Shown here in pieces: positions 26,739 through 36,246 of a DNA stretch of 64,000 bases; the stretch's first letter is position 1, and the number at the start of each line of letters is the position of its first letter. The stretch spans positions 122,260-186,259 of the forward strand of contig CANQWC010000001.1 in the NCBI GenBank assembly GCA_947627455.1, written 5' to 3'. The stretch is from an uncultured Clostridia bacterium. Its GTDB lineage: Bacteria; Bacillota; Clostridia; Oscillospirales; Ruminococcaceae. The translations under genes were made by a program, and so were the position numbers. Below the pieces are notes generated by a model. The model made no database searches. It was not told the DNA's origin and was given only the letters and a program-made list of their open reading frames with translations.

Positions 26739-28652
26739 ATGGCCGAGATCCATCTTCTCGAAAAAAGGGTTTACGAGCTTATAGCTGCGGGCGAGGTCAT
26801 CGAGCGCCCGTCGAGCGTTATCAAAGAGCTTCTTGAAAACGCCATCGACGCGGGCTCGACCGCCATAACCGTCGAGATTAAAAACGGCGGGCGAACCTAT
26901 ATGCGCGTCACCGACAACGGCTCGGGCATCGCCCATGAAGATATCCCCGTTGCCTTTTTGCGCCATGCGACCTCCAAGATACGCCGAAAAGACGACCTCT
27001 CCGCGATAACCACCCTCGGCTTCAGGGGCGAGGCGCTGGCCTCAATATGCGCTGTTTCCCGCGTCGATATGATAACCAAGTGCCCCGAAGACGACCTCGG
27101 AATCCACTACCGAATCGAGGGAGGGGAGGAGACCTGTTATGAAGACAGCGGCTGCCCCAACGGCACGACAATAACCGTCCGCGACCTCTTTTACAACGTC
27201 CCCGCGAGGCTTAAATTCCTGAAAAAAGACGTCAGCGAGGGCAACGCGATCGCAAATGTCGTCTCGAAGATCGCGCTCTCGCACCCCGAGATCTCTTTCA
27301 AATTCATTCGCGACAACCGCTCTGAGCTCGTCACCTCTGGCGACGGAAAACTCATGTCCGCGATATACGCCGTTTTCGGCAAGGAATTCAGCGGCTCGCT
27401 TATCCCCGTCGACTACACGCTCAACGGCGTTTCGGTGAGGGGCTATGTCACAAAGCCGCTGATGTCAAAGGCCAACCGCTCGTTCCAGAATTTCTTTGTC
27501 AACTCGCGATATGTCAAATCCGTCACCTGCATGGTTTCTCTTGAAGAGGCCTACCGCAACAGAATAATGACTGGAAAATTCCCCGCCTGCGTCCTGATGA
27601 TAACCCTTGACCCCGCCAATATCGACGTCAACGTCCACCCCGCGAAAATCGAGATAAGGTTCAGCGACGAAAAACCCGTCTACGACGCCGTATATTTCGC
27701 CGTCAAGAACGCGATGATGACCTTTGACAGCCCGATGGAAGCGAGTATAGATGTTCCCGAGCAGCCCGCAAAAAAATCTCTCACTCTTGAAGATATCTAC
27801 GGCAAGCCCGAGGAAAAGCCCGCCGACCAGCTTCGGTTTGCCTCGGGCCCGACCGCTTCGTTCAATCATAAGCCGCCGAAGCCCTACGGTCCGCTCTTCG
27901 CTAAGACCCTGATTTTCGACAAAGACGGCAACTTCACCTATGAAAACGAGTCGCCGATATCGCCCTCATCTCAGAAGAGCTATAAAACCGAGCCCGCCCC
28001 CGCGAAGATATCCTACAAGTACATAACCGACACAAAGCAGACCGAGCTATGCGTCGAGCAGCCCGAGGTCAAAAAAGACGACGGTCCGCCGATAACCCTC
28101 TGCGGCGAGGTTTTCAAGACATATATCATCGTCCAGCGCGGCGACGAAATGTTTCTTATCGACAAGCACGCCGCCCACGAGCGCTACAACTTCGACACGC
28201 TCAAGAGGGGAGTCACTGGCGCTGATATCCAGACCGTGCTGAATCCGTTCGAGGTCACGCTTTCATACGACGGCCACGCCGCTGCGGCCGAAAACATCAA
28301 GCTTTTAAGGCGCTTCGGTTTTCTTCTTGATATTCTCGACGCTCCGCAAGTGCTTGTCTGCGGCGTCCCGATTCTTCTTACAGATGAAGACCCCGCCGAC
28401 CTGCTCACGAAAATTGCCGACAGCCTTGCGCTCGGCAAGAAAAGCGGCGGCGATGAGATCTATGACGACCTCTACCATTCGATAGCCTGCAAGGCGTCGA
28501 TAAAGGCCAATTCTTTCACTACCGATGAGGAACTCGCGTACCTTGCAAAGCTTGTCATCGACGACGAAATTCAGTACTGTCCCCACGGCCGACCCGCGGT
28601 GATTAAATTCACAAAGCGCGAGATCGAGAAGCTCTTCAAGAGGATAGTATGA
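26739..28652 (+). CDS. mutL: DNA mismatch repair protein MutL
   Basis: 637 residues. The GHKL ATPase domain has ELLENAIDAGST, DNGSGI and LGFRGEALASI. The C-terminal domain keeps the endonuclease-type motifs DKHAAHERYNFD (consensus DQHA-x2-E-x4-E), ACKASIKA and CPHGRP, so it is probably a nicking MutL as expected in bacteria without MutH. It follows mutS by 10 bp and overlaps miaA by 4 bp. Confidence 0.96.
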   Translation: MAEIHLLEKRVYELIAAGEVIERPSSVIKELLENAIDAGSTAITVEIKNGGRTYMRVTDNGSGIAHEDIPVAFLRHATSKIRRKDDLSAITTLGFRGEALASICAVSRVDMITKCPEDDLGIHYRIEGGEETCYEDSGCPNGTTITVRDLFYNVPARLKFLKKDVSEGNAIANVVSKIALSHPEISFKFIRDNRSELVTSGDGKLMSAIYAVFGKEFSGSLIPVDYTLNGVSVRGYVTKPLMSKANRSFQNFFVNSRYVKSVTCMVSLEEAYRNRIMTGKFPACVLMITLDPANIDVNVHPAKIEIRFSDEKPVYDAVYFAVKNAMMTFDSPMEASIDVPEQPAKKSLTLEDIYGKPEEKPADQLRFASGPTASFNHKPPKPYGPLFAKTLIFDKDGNFTYENESPISPSSQKSYKTEPAPAKISYKYITDTKQTELCVEQPEVKKDDGPPITLCGEVFKTYIIVQRGDEMFLIDKHAAHERYNFDTLKRGVTGADIQTVLNPFEVTLSYDGHAAAAENIKLLRRFGFLLDILDAPQVLVCGVPILLTDEDPADLLTKIADSLALGKKSGGDEIYDDLYHSIACKASIKANSFTTDEELAYLAKLVIDDEIQYCPHGRPAVIKFTKREIEKLFKRIV

Positions 28653-29605
28653 AAAAGATACCTCTGATTGTTATTGCGGGGCCGACCGCCTCGGGCAAGA
28701 CCGCCCTTTCTGTCGAGCTTGCCGCCCGCCTCGGGGCCGAGATAATAAGCGCCGATTCGATGCAGATCTATAAAGAAATGAACATCGCCACCGCAAAGCC
28801 CACTGAAGAGGAAATGCGCGGCATAAGGCATCACCTGATCGATTTTCTGCCGACAGATAAGCCCTTTTCTGTCGCCGATTACTGCGAGCTCGCGCATAAG
28901 GCGGTCGAAGATATAGCCTCGCGAAAAAAACTCCCGATAGTCTGCGGCGGCACTGGCCTTTATATCGACTCGCTCACCCAAAACATTCAATTTGAAAAAA
29001 CCTGCTCCGCGACTGATATCCGCGCCGAGCTCAAACAGCTTGCCGAGGAAAAGGGGAGCGCCCATCTTCTTGAAATGCTCCGCGAGATCGACCCCGAAAC
29101 CGCCGAGCGGCTTCATGAAAACAACCTCAACCGAATCATCAGGGCGATTGAAATTTACCGAACCACGGGCGTCACCATGAGCGAACAAATTAAAAGCAGC
29201 AAGCTTGCGGGCGCGCCGTATGACACGCTGATGCTCTGCCTCGATTACAAAGACAGAGGCGTTCTCTACGAAAGAATCGACCGACGAGTCGACATGATGC
29301 TTGAAAGCGGCCTTGTCGATGAGGCAAAAAGGTTTGCTTCCGACCCGACGCTTGCGACATCCCGACAAGCGATAGGCTATAAAGAGTTAGCGCCTTATTT
29401 TTCGGGCGATATCTCACTCGACGAAGCCGTCGGGAATTTAAAGCGCTCCACCCGAAGATACGCAAAGCGCCAGCTCACATGGTTCAGAAGATATGAAAAC
29501 GCCGTATGGCTTTATCCCGACGAATTTTCGGGGCTCGGCGCGCTCGCCGATAAAGCCGAAGAGATAATAAAAGAATTCCTTGAAGGAGGAGACTATGAGA
29601 TATAA
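28649..29605 (+). CDS. miaA: tRNA dimethylallyltransferase
   Basis: 318 residues. P-loop GPTASGKTALSVELA near residue 10, the DSMQIYKEMNIATAKPT substrate region, and RQAIGYKE. It adds dimethylallyl groups to A37 of tRNAs reading UNN codons. It sits after mutSL as in many bacteria, but no hfq follows. Its last 11 bp overlap the start of the adaptor-protein gene. Confidence 0.96.
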   Translation: MKKIPLIVIAGPTASGKTALSVELAARLGAEIISADSMQIYKEMNIATAKPTEEEMRGIRHHLIDFLPTDKPFSVADYCELAHKAVEDIASRKKLPIVCGGTGLYIDSLTQNIQFEKTCSATDIRAELKQLAEEKGSAHLLEMLREIDPETAERLHENNLNRIIRAIEIYRTTGVTMSEQIKSSKLAGAPYDTLMLCLDYKDRGVLYERIDRRVDMMLESGLVDEAKRFASDPTLATSRQAIGYKELAPYFSGDISLDEAVGNLKRSTRRYAKRQLTWFRRYENAVWLYPDEFSGLGALADKAEEIIKEFLEGGDYEI

Positions 29606-30809
29606 CAGGGTCCGCGACTGGCTTCTGATGGCGCTCATCGGCGCCTGCGTGTTTGCGCTTATACTTTCTCAGATCTATCTCGGAATGCACGGCACCGAAA
29701 ACACTCAGGACGCCGTTTTGTACACCTGTAAGGAGAGCCTGAGCTTCACGGGCGTATTTGTCCGCGATGAAACGGTGATCTATTCCACCCACATGGGCGA
29801 CGGCGTGATGAACTATTCCGTTTCCGACGGTTCCCGCCTTTCAAAAGATTCCACCATCGCGAAGGTCTACGACTCCTACTCCCAAATCTACAACCGCTAC
29901 CGAATTGAGCGCCTCAGCGAAGAGCTTGACAACCTCCGCAAGGCCCAAGACCGCAACACCACCGACTATGCCCAGCCCGAGTTCATCAATAACCAAGTCG
30001 TCGCGAGCTATAAAAACCTGCTTTTAAATCTCACCGAGGGCCATTTTTCCGATGTCTACGACGAAAGCCTCGAGATGATAAAGCTTATGAACATCTACAA
30101 CGTCGCATCGAATATTGAGAGCGACTATGAGCTGAGAATTCAGGCCCTTGACAGCGAGCTCAAAAACCTCGACGCTTCCCTCAAAGAGCCCATCGCGACG
30201 GTCTCGTCGACCGACACGGGCTACTTCACTTCCGAGGTCGACGGCTACGAGGACGAGCTCAGCATCGAGGGCATACCCGACCTCACCGTCGATAAGATAA
30301 AAGAGATCATCGCGAACCCCTCAAAGACCACCGAATCTCAGAAAAACGCCGTCGGCAAGGTTTTCAGCAACTATGCGTGGAAGATGGTCGGCGTTATCGA
30401 CGTCGCGAACAGATATTTCGTGAACCAAACGCTTCGTTTCTCGATCGATTCCTCCGAGAATATCCACACCGTCAACGTCGACAGCATCACCCCGACGGGC
30501 AACGGCAACGAGGCGATAATAGTCATCTCCTGCGACGAGCTTGACAGCGAGCTCGCGAGCACCCGTGTTGCCGATGTCGAACTCACCTTCGTCGAGGAAA
30601 CGGGAATCCGCGCCCCAAGAAGCGCAATACGCTTTGTCAACGACGTCAAGGGCGTCTATGTGATGGTCGGTGAGCAGCTCGAATTCAAGAAGCTTGACGT
30701 AATTTACGAGGGCGATGATTACGTTCTGTCGAAGAACACCTCCGACAGCGAGTACCTGAATCTCTACGACCGAATAGTCATCGACCCGATTTCGACTGCT
30801 TCGACATGA
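29595..30809 (+). CDS. HlyD-like membrane-fusion/adaptor protein
   Basis: 404 residues from the ATG at 29595, which has GAAGGAGGA at ideal spacing; the ORF track starts 15 bp too early. One N-terminal membrane helix (about 10-32) is followed by a biotinyl-lipoyl-like strand region, a coiled coil (about 80-175) and a beta-rich C-terminus. This is the pattern of HlyD/membrane-fusion proteins, but no transporter gene is adjacent. In clostridia such genes often lie upstream of sepF; a cell-envelope role is inferred. Confidence 0.72.
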   Translation: MRYNRVRDWLLMALIGACVFALILSQIYLGMHGTENTQDAVLYTCKESLSFTGVFVRDETVIYSTHMGDGVMNYSVSDGSRLSKDSTIAKVYDSYSQIYNRYRIERLSEELDNLRKAQDRNTTDYAQPEFINNQVVASYKNLLLNLTEGHFSDVYDESLEMIKLMNIYNVASNIESDYELRIQALDSELKNLDASLKEPIATVSSTDTGYFTSEVDGYEDELSIEGIPDLTVDKIKEIIANPSKTTESQKNAVGKVFSNYAWKMVGVIDVANRYFVNQTLRFSIDSSENIHTVNVDSITPTGNGNEAIIVISCDELDSELASTRVADVELTFVEETGIRAPRSAIRFVNDVKGVYVMVGEQLEFKKLDVIYEGDDYVLSKNTSDSEYLNLYDRIVIDPISTAST

Positions 30810-30847
30810 AATTTTCGTGATATTTGATAAAAAATCTCGCTAATATC

Positions 30848-30876
30848 TTGACATTCGGCCGAAAATATAAGATAAT
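30848..30876 (+). promoter_or_regulatory. Promoter of sepF operon
   Basis: TTGACA, 17-bp gap, GATAAT, in the 121-bp gap before sepF. It leaves a leader of about 50 bases. Confidence 0.7.
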
Positions 30877-30930
30877 AATAACATGGATTTATTGTATCTT
30901 TAGTTATTAAGATAAAGATGGAGGATTATC

Positions 30931-31350
30931 ATGAGCATTTTAGATTCTGTAAAAGGGTTCCTCTTAGGCGAGGACGACGAAGCGGAGTATCAGCCTATTT
31001 ACGAAGATACCGCTCAGACAGTTGATGTTGCCGAGGAGCGCAGAAACCGCGAGGTCAAGATCGCTACCACCGCAACCGTTCAAATCGTTTTGGCAAGGCC
31101 TACCGATTTTTCCGAGGTCAAGTCCATCGGCGACGACCTTAACCACCAGAAGACCGTTCTTCTGAATCTCGAACAGGTCAAGGCCGACGATGCCAAGCGC
31201 ATCATGGACTTCCTTTCGGGAGTTGCCTATGCCAACGACGCCACCATCAAGATGACCGCCCAGAAGACATTCGTCATCATGCCGAAGAACGTCGGCTTCA
31301 GCGGCGTCGACCTCATGAGCGAGCTCGAGAACAACGGTTACAGCTTCTGA
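30931..31350 (+). CDS. sepF: Cell division protein SepF
   Basis: 139 residues. A short amphipathic membrane-binding N-terminus (MSILDSVKGFLL), an acidic linker, and the SepF core with LARPTDFSEVKSIGDDL and the G-rich turn FLSGVAYANDATIKM. SepF anchors and aligns FtsZ at the division site. ATGGAGGAT precedes the ATG. The order sepF-ylmH-divIVA-ileS-lspA is the Firmicute division cluster, here without a visible ylmG. Confidence 0.95.
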   Translation: MSILDSVKGFLLGEDDEAEYQPIYEDTAQTVDVAEERRNREVKIATTATVQIVLARPTDFSEVKSIGDDLNHQKTVLLNLEQVKADDAKRIMDFLSGVAYANDATIKMTAQKTFVIMPKNVGFSGVDLMSELENNGYSF

Positions 31351-31352
31351 CC

Positions 31353-32114
31353 GTGCCGCGTTTTCCGACTCCGCAGAGCGATGAGGACAAGCTTCTTTTG
31401 CGTCATATCCTTGATCTTGCCGAGAGAAGCGGCCGCACCGCCCAGCCCCTATATTCAAATTTTCTTGACGACAGGCAGCTTGCAATTTGCGAGACTGCCT
31501 TGAAGTCGGACCGGAAGGGTGCTTTTGTGTCGCTCGGCGGCTATCCCGATGCCGAAAGGCGTATTATTGCCTTTGGGGTCTGCGATGAGTCTGAAGCCTA
31601 CCCGCCGATAGAAGCTTTGGTTTTCAACTACCCGAGCTCGGCAGGGCTTTCTCATCGCGACTTTTTGGGCAGCCTGATGGCTCTCGGCCTAAAGCGCGAG
31701 CTTTTCGGCGATATTCTTGTCGGCGATGGCAGAACAGCCGTCTTTGTGACAGACACCGCCGTCCCGCTCGTGAAAGAAATGACCAAGGTCGGAAGCTGCG
31801 GCGTCACAATTACCGATGATTTTACCGACGCCGATATCCCGATTCAGGAATACGACGAAATTCGCTCGACTGTCGCATCGCTGCGGCTTGATTCGGTGAT
31901 TTCCGTCGGCTTTCGCATTTCGAGGGAGAAGGCGGCCGAGCTGATAAGAACCAAAGGCGTAATGCACAACAGGGTCATGAGCTGTTCGCCGTCCGACAAG
32001 GTCTCGGAGGGGGACAGATTTTCGGTGCGCGGCCTCGGTAAAATCGAGCTTTCAGAGGTTGGCGACCGCTCACGAAAGGACAGACTTTTCATAACCGTGC
32101 GAAAATTCAGATAA
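31353..32114 (+). CDS. ylmH: YlmH-family RNA-binding protein (S4 domain)
   Basis: 253 residues from a GTG two bases after the sepF stop. The N-terminal YlmH domain has FLDDRQLAICETAL and FVSLGGYPDAERRI. The C-terminal S4 RNA-binding domain (about 180-245) has VMHNRVMSCSPSDKVSEGDRF-type sequence. YlmH has been linked to rescue of stalled ribosomes and to division in Gram-positives. No own ribosome-binding site is obvious beyond the end of sepF, suggesting coupling. Confidence 0.92.
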   Translation: MPRFPTPQSDEDKLLLRHILDLAERSGRTAQPLYSNFLDDRQLAICETALKSDRKGAFVSLGGYPDAERRIIAFGVCDESEAYPPIEALVFNYPSSAGLSHRDFLGSLMALGLKRELFGDILVGDGRTAVFVTDTAVPLVKEMTKVGSCGVTITDDFTDADIPIQEYDEIRSTVASLRLDSVISVGFRISREKAAELIRTKGVMHNRVMSCSPSDKVSEGDRFSVRGLGKIELSEVGDRSRKDRLFITVRKFR

Positions 32115-32135
32115 ATTTTTACAGGAGGTAGTAAC

Positions 32136-32876
32136 ATGAATCCGCAGGAAATTTCAAGCAAAAAGTTTTCCAAGTCCGCCGCGGGCTACAGGCCCGAAGA
32201 GGTCGAGGAGTATCTTCGCGACGTTGCGATTGCCTACGCGGCCGTTGTGAAGGAGAAGGAAGAAAACGAGCTTAAAATCGTCAAGCTTGTTGAGAAGATA
32301 AACGAATACCGCAACGACGAGGACGCCATTCGCGACGCTCTTCTTGTCGCTCAGAAGCAGGGCAACAAGATAATTGCCGACGCCAAGGAAGAGGCCGCAA
32401 AGATAGTCGGCGAGGCTCAGACCAAGCGCGATTCTCTTCTTGCCGATATCCAAAGCGACTGCGACGCCCTGAAAAGGTCTGAAATCGAAAAGGTCGCAAG
32501 CGCTATCCGTGCCGAAAACGATAAGCTTGCCGCGGTCGAGGCTGCCTCAAAGACCCAGCGCGAGCTCCAGACCGAGAAGCTCCGCGAGCTCCAGAAAGAA
32601 GTCACCGACTTCAAGAAGAAGCTTATCCTTATCCTTGAGGAGCAGACAAAGCTTGCAGTTTCCCTTCCCGAGCTCTCCGACGAGCAGATAAGCGAAATTC
32701 TCGCGGCCGAGCCCGCCCCCGCGCCCGTTGAAAAAGAACAGCCCGAGGCGCCCAAGCCCGAGAAAGAAGAAAAGCACGAGCACAAGCAGACTGACAATAC
32801 GTTCAGCTTTGCAGGCTTCAAGAGGCAGAACTATTCTGCCGATGAGCTTAAATTCGGCCAGAATAATCACAACTGA
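32136..32876 (+). CDS. divIVA: Cell division/polarity protein DivIVA
   Basis: 246 residues. The N-terminal lipid-binding domain has ISSKKFSKSAAGYRPEEVEEYL. Two long coiled-coil stretches follow (about 30-80 and 95-185), then a proline- and glutamate-rich tail (EPAPAPVEKEQPEAPKPEKEE). DivIVA gathers at curved membranes at poles and septa. CAGGAGGTAG gives a strong ribosome-binding site. The tail is longer than in Bacillus. Confidence 0.94.
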   Translation: MNPQEISSKKFSKSAAGYRPEEVEEYLRDVAIAYAAVVKEKEENELKIVKLVEKINEYRNDEDAIRDALLVAQKQGNKIIADAKEEAAKIVGEAQTKRDSLLADIQSDCDALKRSEIEKVASAIRAENDKLAAVEAASKTQRELQTEKLRELQKEVTDFKKKLILILEEQTKLAVSLPELSDEQISEILAAEPAPAPVEKEQPEAPKPEKEEKHEHKQTDNTFSFAGFKRQNYSADELKFGQNNHN

Positions 32877-32905
32877 TACATACACACACGAAAGGAGCAT
32901 TTTTA

Positions 32906-35680
32906 ATGCCGCAGGATTATAACAAGACCCTGAATCTTCCCGAAACCGAGTACCCGATGAGGGGCAATCTTCCGACCAAAGAGCCGACGATGGTTTCGGA
33001 GTGGGAGGAAAGCGGTCTTTATAAAAAAATCTTGAAAAGAAATGAGGGCAAGCCCGAGTATATTCTCCACGACGGCCCTCCCTACGCCAACGGCGATATC
33101 CACCTCGGAACCGCGTTAAATAAGGTTCTGAAGGACATCATCGTCAAGCAGAAGAACATGAGCGGAATGTGCGCTCACTACGTCCCGGGGTGGGACACTC
33201 ACGGCCTGCCGACCGAGCTCAAGGCGATGAAGGCTATCGGCGTCGAGAACGGCGCTATCCCTCCTCTTGAGCTGAGAAAGCATTGCCGCGAGTTTGCGCT
33301 TTCATATGTCGATTCTCAGCGCGAGCAGTTCATGCGTCTCGGTGTTCTCGGCGATTTTGACGATCCCTACCTGACCCTCAAGCCCGAGTTTGAGGCGAGG
33401 CAGATAGAGGTCTTTGGCGAGATGGCAAAAAAAGGCTTCATCTATAAGGGTCTCAAGCCCGTCTACTGGTGCCCCGACTGCCAAACCGCGCTTGCCGAGG
33501 CCGAAATCGAGTATCAGGACGACCCCTGCTACTCGGTCTATGTTAAATTCAAGGTTGCCGACGACAGGGGAGTGCTCTCGAATCTCGGCATCGACCTTGA
33601 CAAAACCTATTTCGTCATCTGGACGACCACCACATGGACGTTGCCGGGCAACCTCGCGATATGCCTCGGTCCCGACTATGAATACACCGTCGTTCAGGCC
33701 AACGGCGAGAACTATATAATGGCTCGCGAGCTCATCGAGCCGACCCTCAGGGCCGCGGGAATCACCGACTACACCACCGTCGGCTCATTCACCGGCAAAG
33801 AGCTTGAATACTGCACCGCTCAGCATCCCTTCATGCCGAGAACCTCTCTTGTCATTGTCGGCGATCACGTCACTCTCGACAGCGGCACGGGCTGCGTCCA
33901 TACCGCCCCGGGCTACGGCGTCGATGACTTCGAGATCGGCAACAAATACAACGTCGGAATTGTCGTCGGCGTCGACGGCAAGGGCGTTCTTACCGAAGAA
34001 TCGGGCATGTTCGCGGGTCTTAAGACCGACGACGCGAACAAGGTCATCGCAAAGCATATGGCCGAAACGGGCGCTCTCTTCGCGACCGAGAAGATCACCC
34101 ACCAGTATCCTCACTGCTGGCGCTGCAAATCTCCGATACTCTTCCGCGCAACAGAGCAGTGGTTCTGCTCGGTCGACAGCATCAAGGAAGAAGCCGTCAA
34201 GGCCATCGAGAGCGTCAAGTGGATACCCGAGTGGGGCGAGGAGAGAATAAAAGGCATGGTTCGCGACCGTTCCGACTGGTGCATCTCCCGCCAGAGAACT
34301 TGGGGCGTCCCTATCCCAATCGTCTACTGCAAGAGCTGCCGCAAGCCGATAATAAACGACTACACCATCAAGGCCATCTCCGACCTCTTCAGAAAAGAGG
34401 GCTCCGACGCTTGGTGGGCTCACGATATCTCCGAGATCCTTCCCGACCTCAAGTGCGAGTGCGGCTGCACCGAATTTGAGAAAGAAAAGGATATCCTTGA
34501 CGTCTGGTTCGATTCGGGCGTCACCCATACCGCTGTTCTTGACCAGCGCGAGGGTCTCCATTCTCCCGCCGATCTCTATCTTGAGGGTGCCGACCAATAT
34601 CGCGGCTGGTTCCAGAGTTCGCTTTTGACGAGCGTCGCCCTCGGCAGAATGGCGCCCTACAAGGCTGTCTGCACCCATGGCTGGGTCGTCGACGGTCAGG
34701 GCAAAACGATGCACAAATCCCTCGGCAACGGCATTGAGCCCCGTGAAATCTATGACAAATACGGCGCAGATATCCTCCGCCTCTGGGTCGCGTCGAGCGA
34801 CTACCACTCCGACATCAGAATTTCAAAAGAAATCCTCGGCCAGCTTTCAGAGGCATACAAAAAGGTCCGCAACACCGCAAGATATATCCTCGGCAACATC
34901 TGCAACCAAGGCGGCTTCAACTACGACACCGACGCCGTTCCGCTTGATAAGCTCACCGAGCTTGACAAATGGGCGCTGATGAAGCTTGACCGCCTCATCG
35001 CTAAAACCGCCGAGGCCTACGACAGCTTCGACTTCCACATCGTTTTCAAGTCGATCCACAACTTCTGCGTTGTCGATATGTCAAACTTCTACCTTGATAT
35101 AATCAAAGACCGCCTCTACTGCGAAGCCCCTAACAGCGAGCTTCGGCGCTCCGCCCAGACCGCGATGTATATCATTCTTTCCGCGCTTGCAAGGCTCATC
35201 GCGCCGATAATCCCGTTTACTGCCGATGAGATCTGGAAATATATTCCTCATTCTGCGAGCGACAACACCGAGAGCGTCTTCCTCAACGACATGCCGAACG
35301 TCACGGGTGTTGAAGTCACCCCCGAGTTCGAGGAAAAGTGGGAGAGGATAAGCGCCCTGCGCGACGATGTCAAGAAGGCTCTCGAGCTTAAGCGCGCCGA
35401 AAAGGTCATCGGTTCTTCGCTTGAAGCCTGCGTGACCCTCAACCCCGCCGACAACTTCTTCGACGGCAGCGAAAAGCTCCTTGAGACCGTGTTTATCGTA
35501 TCCAAGGTCGTCATCGACCGCTCGGCCGAAACCGAGTTCAAGGGCGAGGCGACAGGCGTCGGCATAAGCGTCACCCGCGCCGAGGGCGAAAAGTGCGAGC
35601 GCTGCTGGACCTACTCCGACACCGTCGGAAAGTGCGCCGACCACCCGACCCTCTGCGAGCGCTGCGCCCGCACCGTGTGA
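32906..35680 (+). CDS. ileS: Isoleucyl-tRNA synthetase
   Basis: 924 residues. The class I HIGH-type motif appears as GDIHLGTALNK near residue 68, and the KMSKS-type loop as KTMHKSLGN near residue 600. The editing domain lies between, and the C-terminal zinc site is CERCWTYSDTVGKC...CERC. No T-box leader is present: only 29 bp separate it from divIVA, so it is probably expressed with the division cluster. Confidence 0.97.
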   Translation: MPQDYNKTLNLPETEYPMRGNLPTKEPTMVSEWEESGLYKKILKRNEGKPEYILHDGPPYANGDIHLGTALNKVLKDIIVKQKNMSGMCAHYVPGWDTHGLPTELKAMKAIGVENGAIPPLELRKHCREFALSYVDSQREQFMRLGVLGDFDDPYLTLKPEFEARQIEVFGEMAKKGFIYKGLKPVYWCPDCQTALAEAEIEYQDDPCYSVYVKFKVADDRGVLSNLGIDLDKTYFVIWTTTTWTLPGNLAICLGPDYEYTVVQANGENYIMARELIEPTLRAAGITDYTTVGSFTGKELEYCTAQHPFMPRTSLVIVGDHVTLDSGTGCVHTAPGYGVDDFEIGNKYNVGIVVGVDGKGVLTEESGMFAGLKTDDANKVIAKHMAETGALFATEKITHQYPHCWRCKSPILFRATEQWFCSVDSIKEEAVKAIESVKWIPEWGEERIKGMVRDRSDWCISRQRTWGVPIPIVYCKSCRKPIINDYTIKAISDLFRKEGSDAWWAHDISEILPDLKCECGCTEFEKEKDILDVWFDSGVTHTAVLDQREGLHSPADLYLEGADQYRGWFQSSLLTSVALGRMAPYKAVCTHGWVVDGQGKTMHKSLGNGIEPREIYDKYGADILRLWVASSDYHSDIRISKEILGQLSEAYKKVRNTARYILGNICNQGGFNYDTDAVPLDKLTELDKWALMKLDRLIAKTAEAYDSFDFHIVFKSIHNFCVVDMSNFYLDIIKDRLYCEAPNSELRRSAQTAMYIILSALARLIAPIIPFTADEIWKYIPHSASDNTESVFLNDMPNVTGVEVTPEFEEKWERISALRDDVKKALELKRAEKVIGSSLEACVTLNPADNFFDGSEKLLETVFIVSKVVIDRSAETEFKGEATGVGISVTRAEGEKCERCWTYSDTVGKCADHPTLCERCARTV

Positions 35681-35682
35681 CC

Positions 35683-36246
35683 ATGAAAAAATCAACCACG
35701 CTGCCATCGGCGCTCTTTGTCGCGGCCCTCGTCGCAATCGACCAGTTCATAAAGCTCCTGATCGTGAAAAACTACGCCGTCGCGGTCAATTCTCAGCGAA
35801 GCTACTTCACTTTCCGCATCGGCAGCTTCAAAATCTTCAGCCTTACGCATATCCGCAACAACGGCGCAGGCTGGAGCATTCTCGGCGGCAAAACGGTCTT
35901 CCTGATCGTTTTCACGGTGATAATTCTCGCCGCGATACTTGTCTATGCCGTCGTGAGGCGCAAAAAAATAACCACCCTTGAGCAGATCTCGCTTTGCATG
36001 ATAGTCGCGGGCGGGGTCGGAAACCTCATCGACCGCTGCCGAATGCTGATTGAGGGCACCGATGTCTTTTCGGGCGTCATCGACTATATACGGCTCGATT
36101 TCATGAACTTCCCTGTCTTCAATTTTGCCGATTGCTGCGTGACCTTCGGTGCGCTGCTCTTCTGCATTTACGTCGTCGCCGACGAGGTAAAGGCGTCGAA
36201 GAAGCCGAAAAAGCCGACCGAAGAGCCTGAAACTGCCGATGAGTAA
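35683..36246 (+). CDS. lspA: Lipoprotein signal peptidase
   Basis: 187 residues from the ATG 2 bp after the ileS stop; the ORF track starts 90 bp early inside ileS. Four membrane helices. Conserved LspA blocks are VAIDQFIK, IRNNGAGWSILGG, GGVGNLIDR and FNFADCCVTFG, with the two catalytic aspartates in the last two. It removes signal peptides from lipoproteins after lipidation. The C-terminal tail is lysine-proline rich. Confidence 0.96.
   Translation: MKKSTTLPSALFVAALVAIDQFIKLLIVKNYAVAVNSQRSYFTFRIGSFKIFSLTHIRNNGAGWSILGGKTVFLIVFTVIILAAILVYAVVRRKKITTLEQISLCMIVAGGVGNLIDRCRMLIEGTDVFSGVIDYIRLDFMNFPVFNFADCCVTFGALLFCIYVVADEVKASKKPKKPTEEPETADE

Noticed and set aside
32877-32905. T-box riboswitch before ileS
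   Set aside because: Only 29 bp separate divIVA and ileS, too short for a T-box leader.
33785-34807. 340-aa minus-strand ORF inside ileS
   Set aside because: Fully opposite a conserved ileS coding region; the long frame reflects high GC and codon bias.
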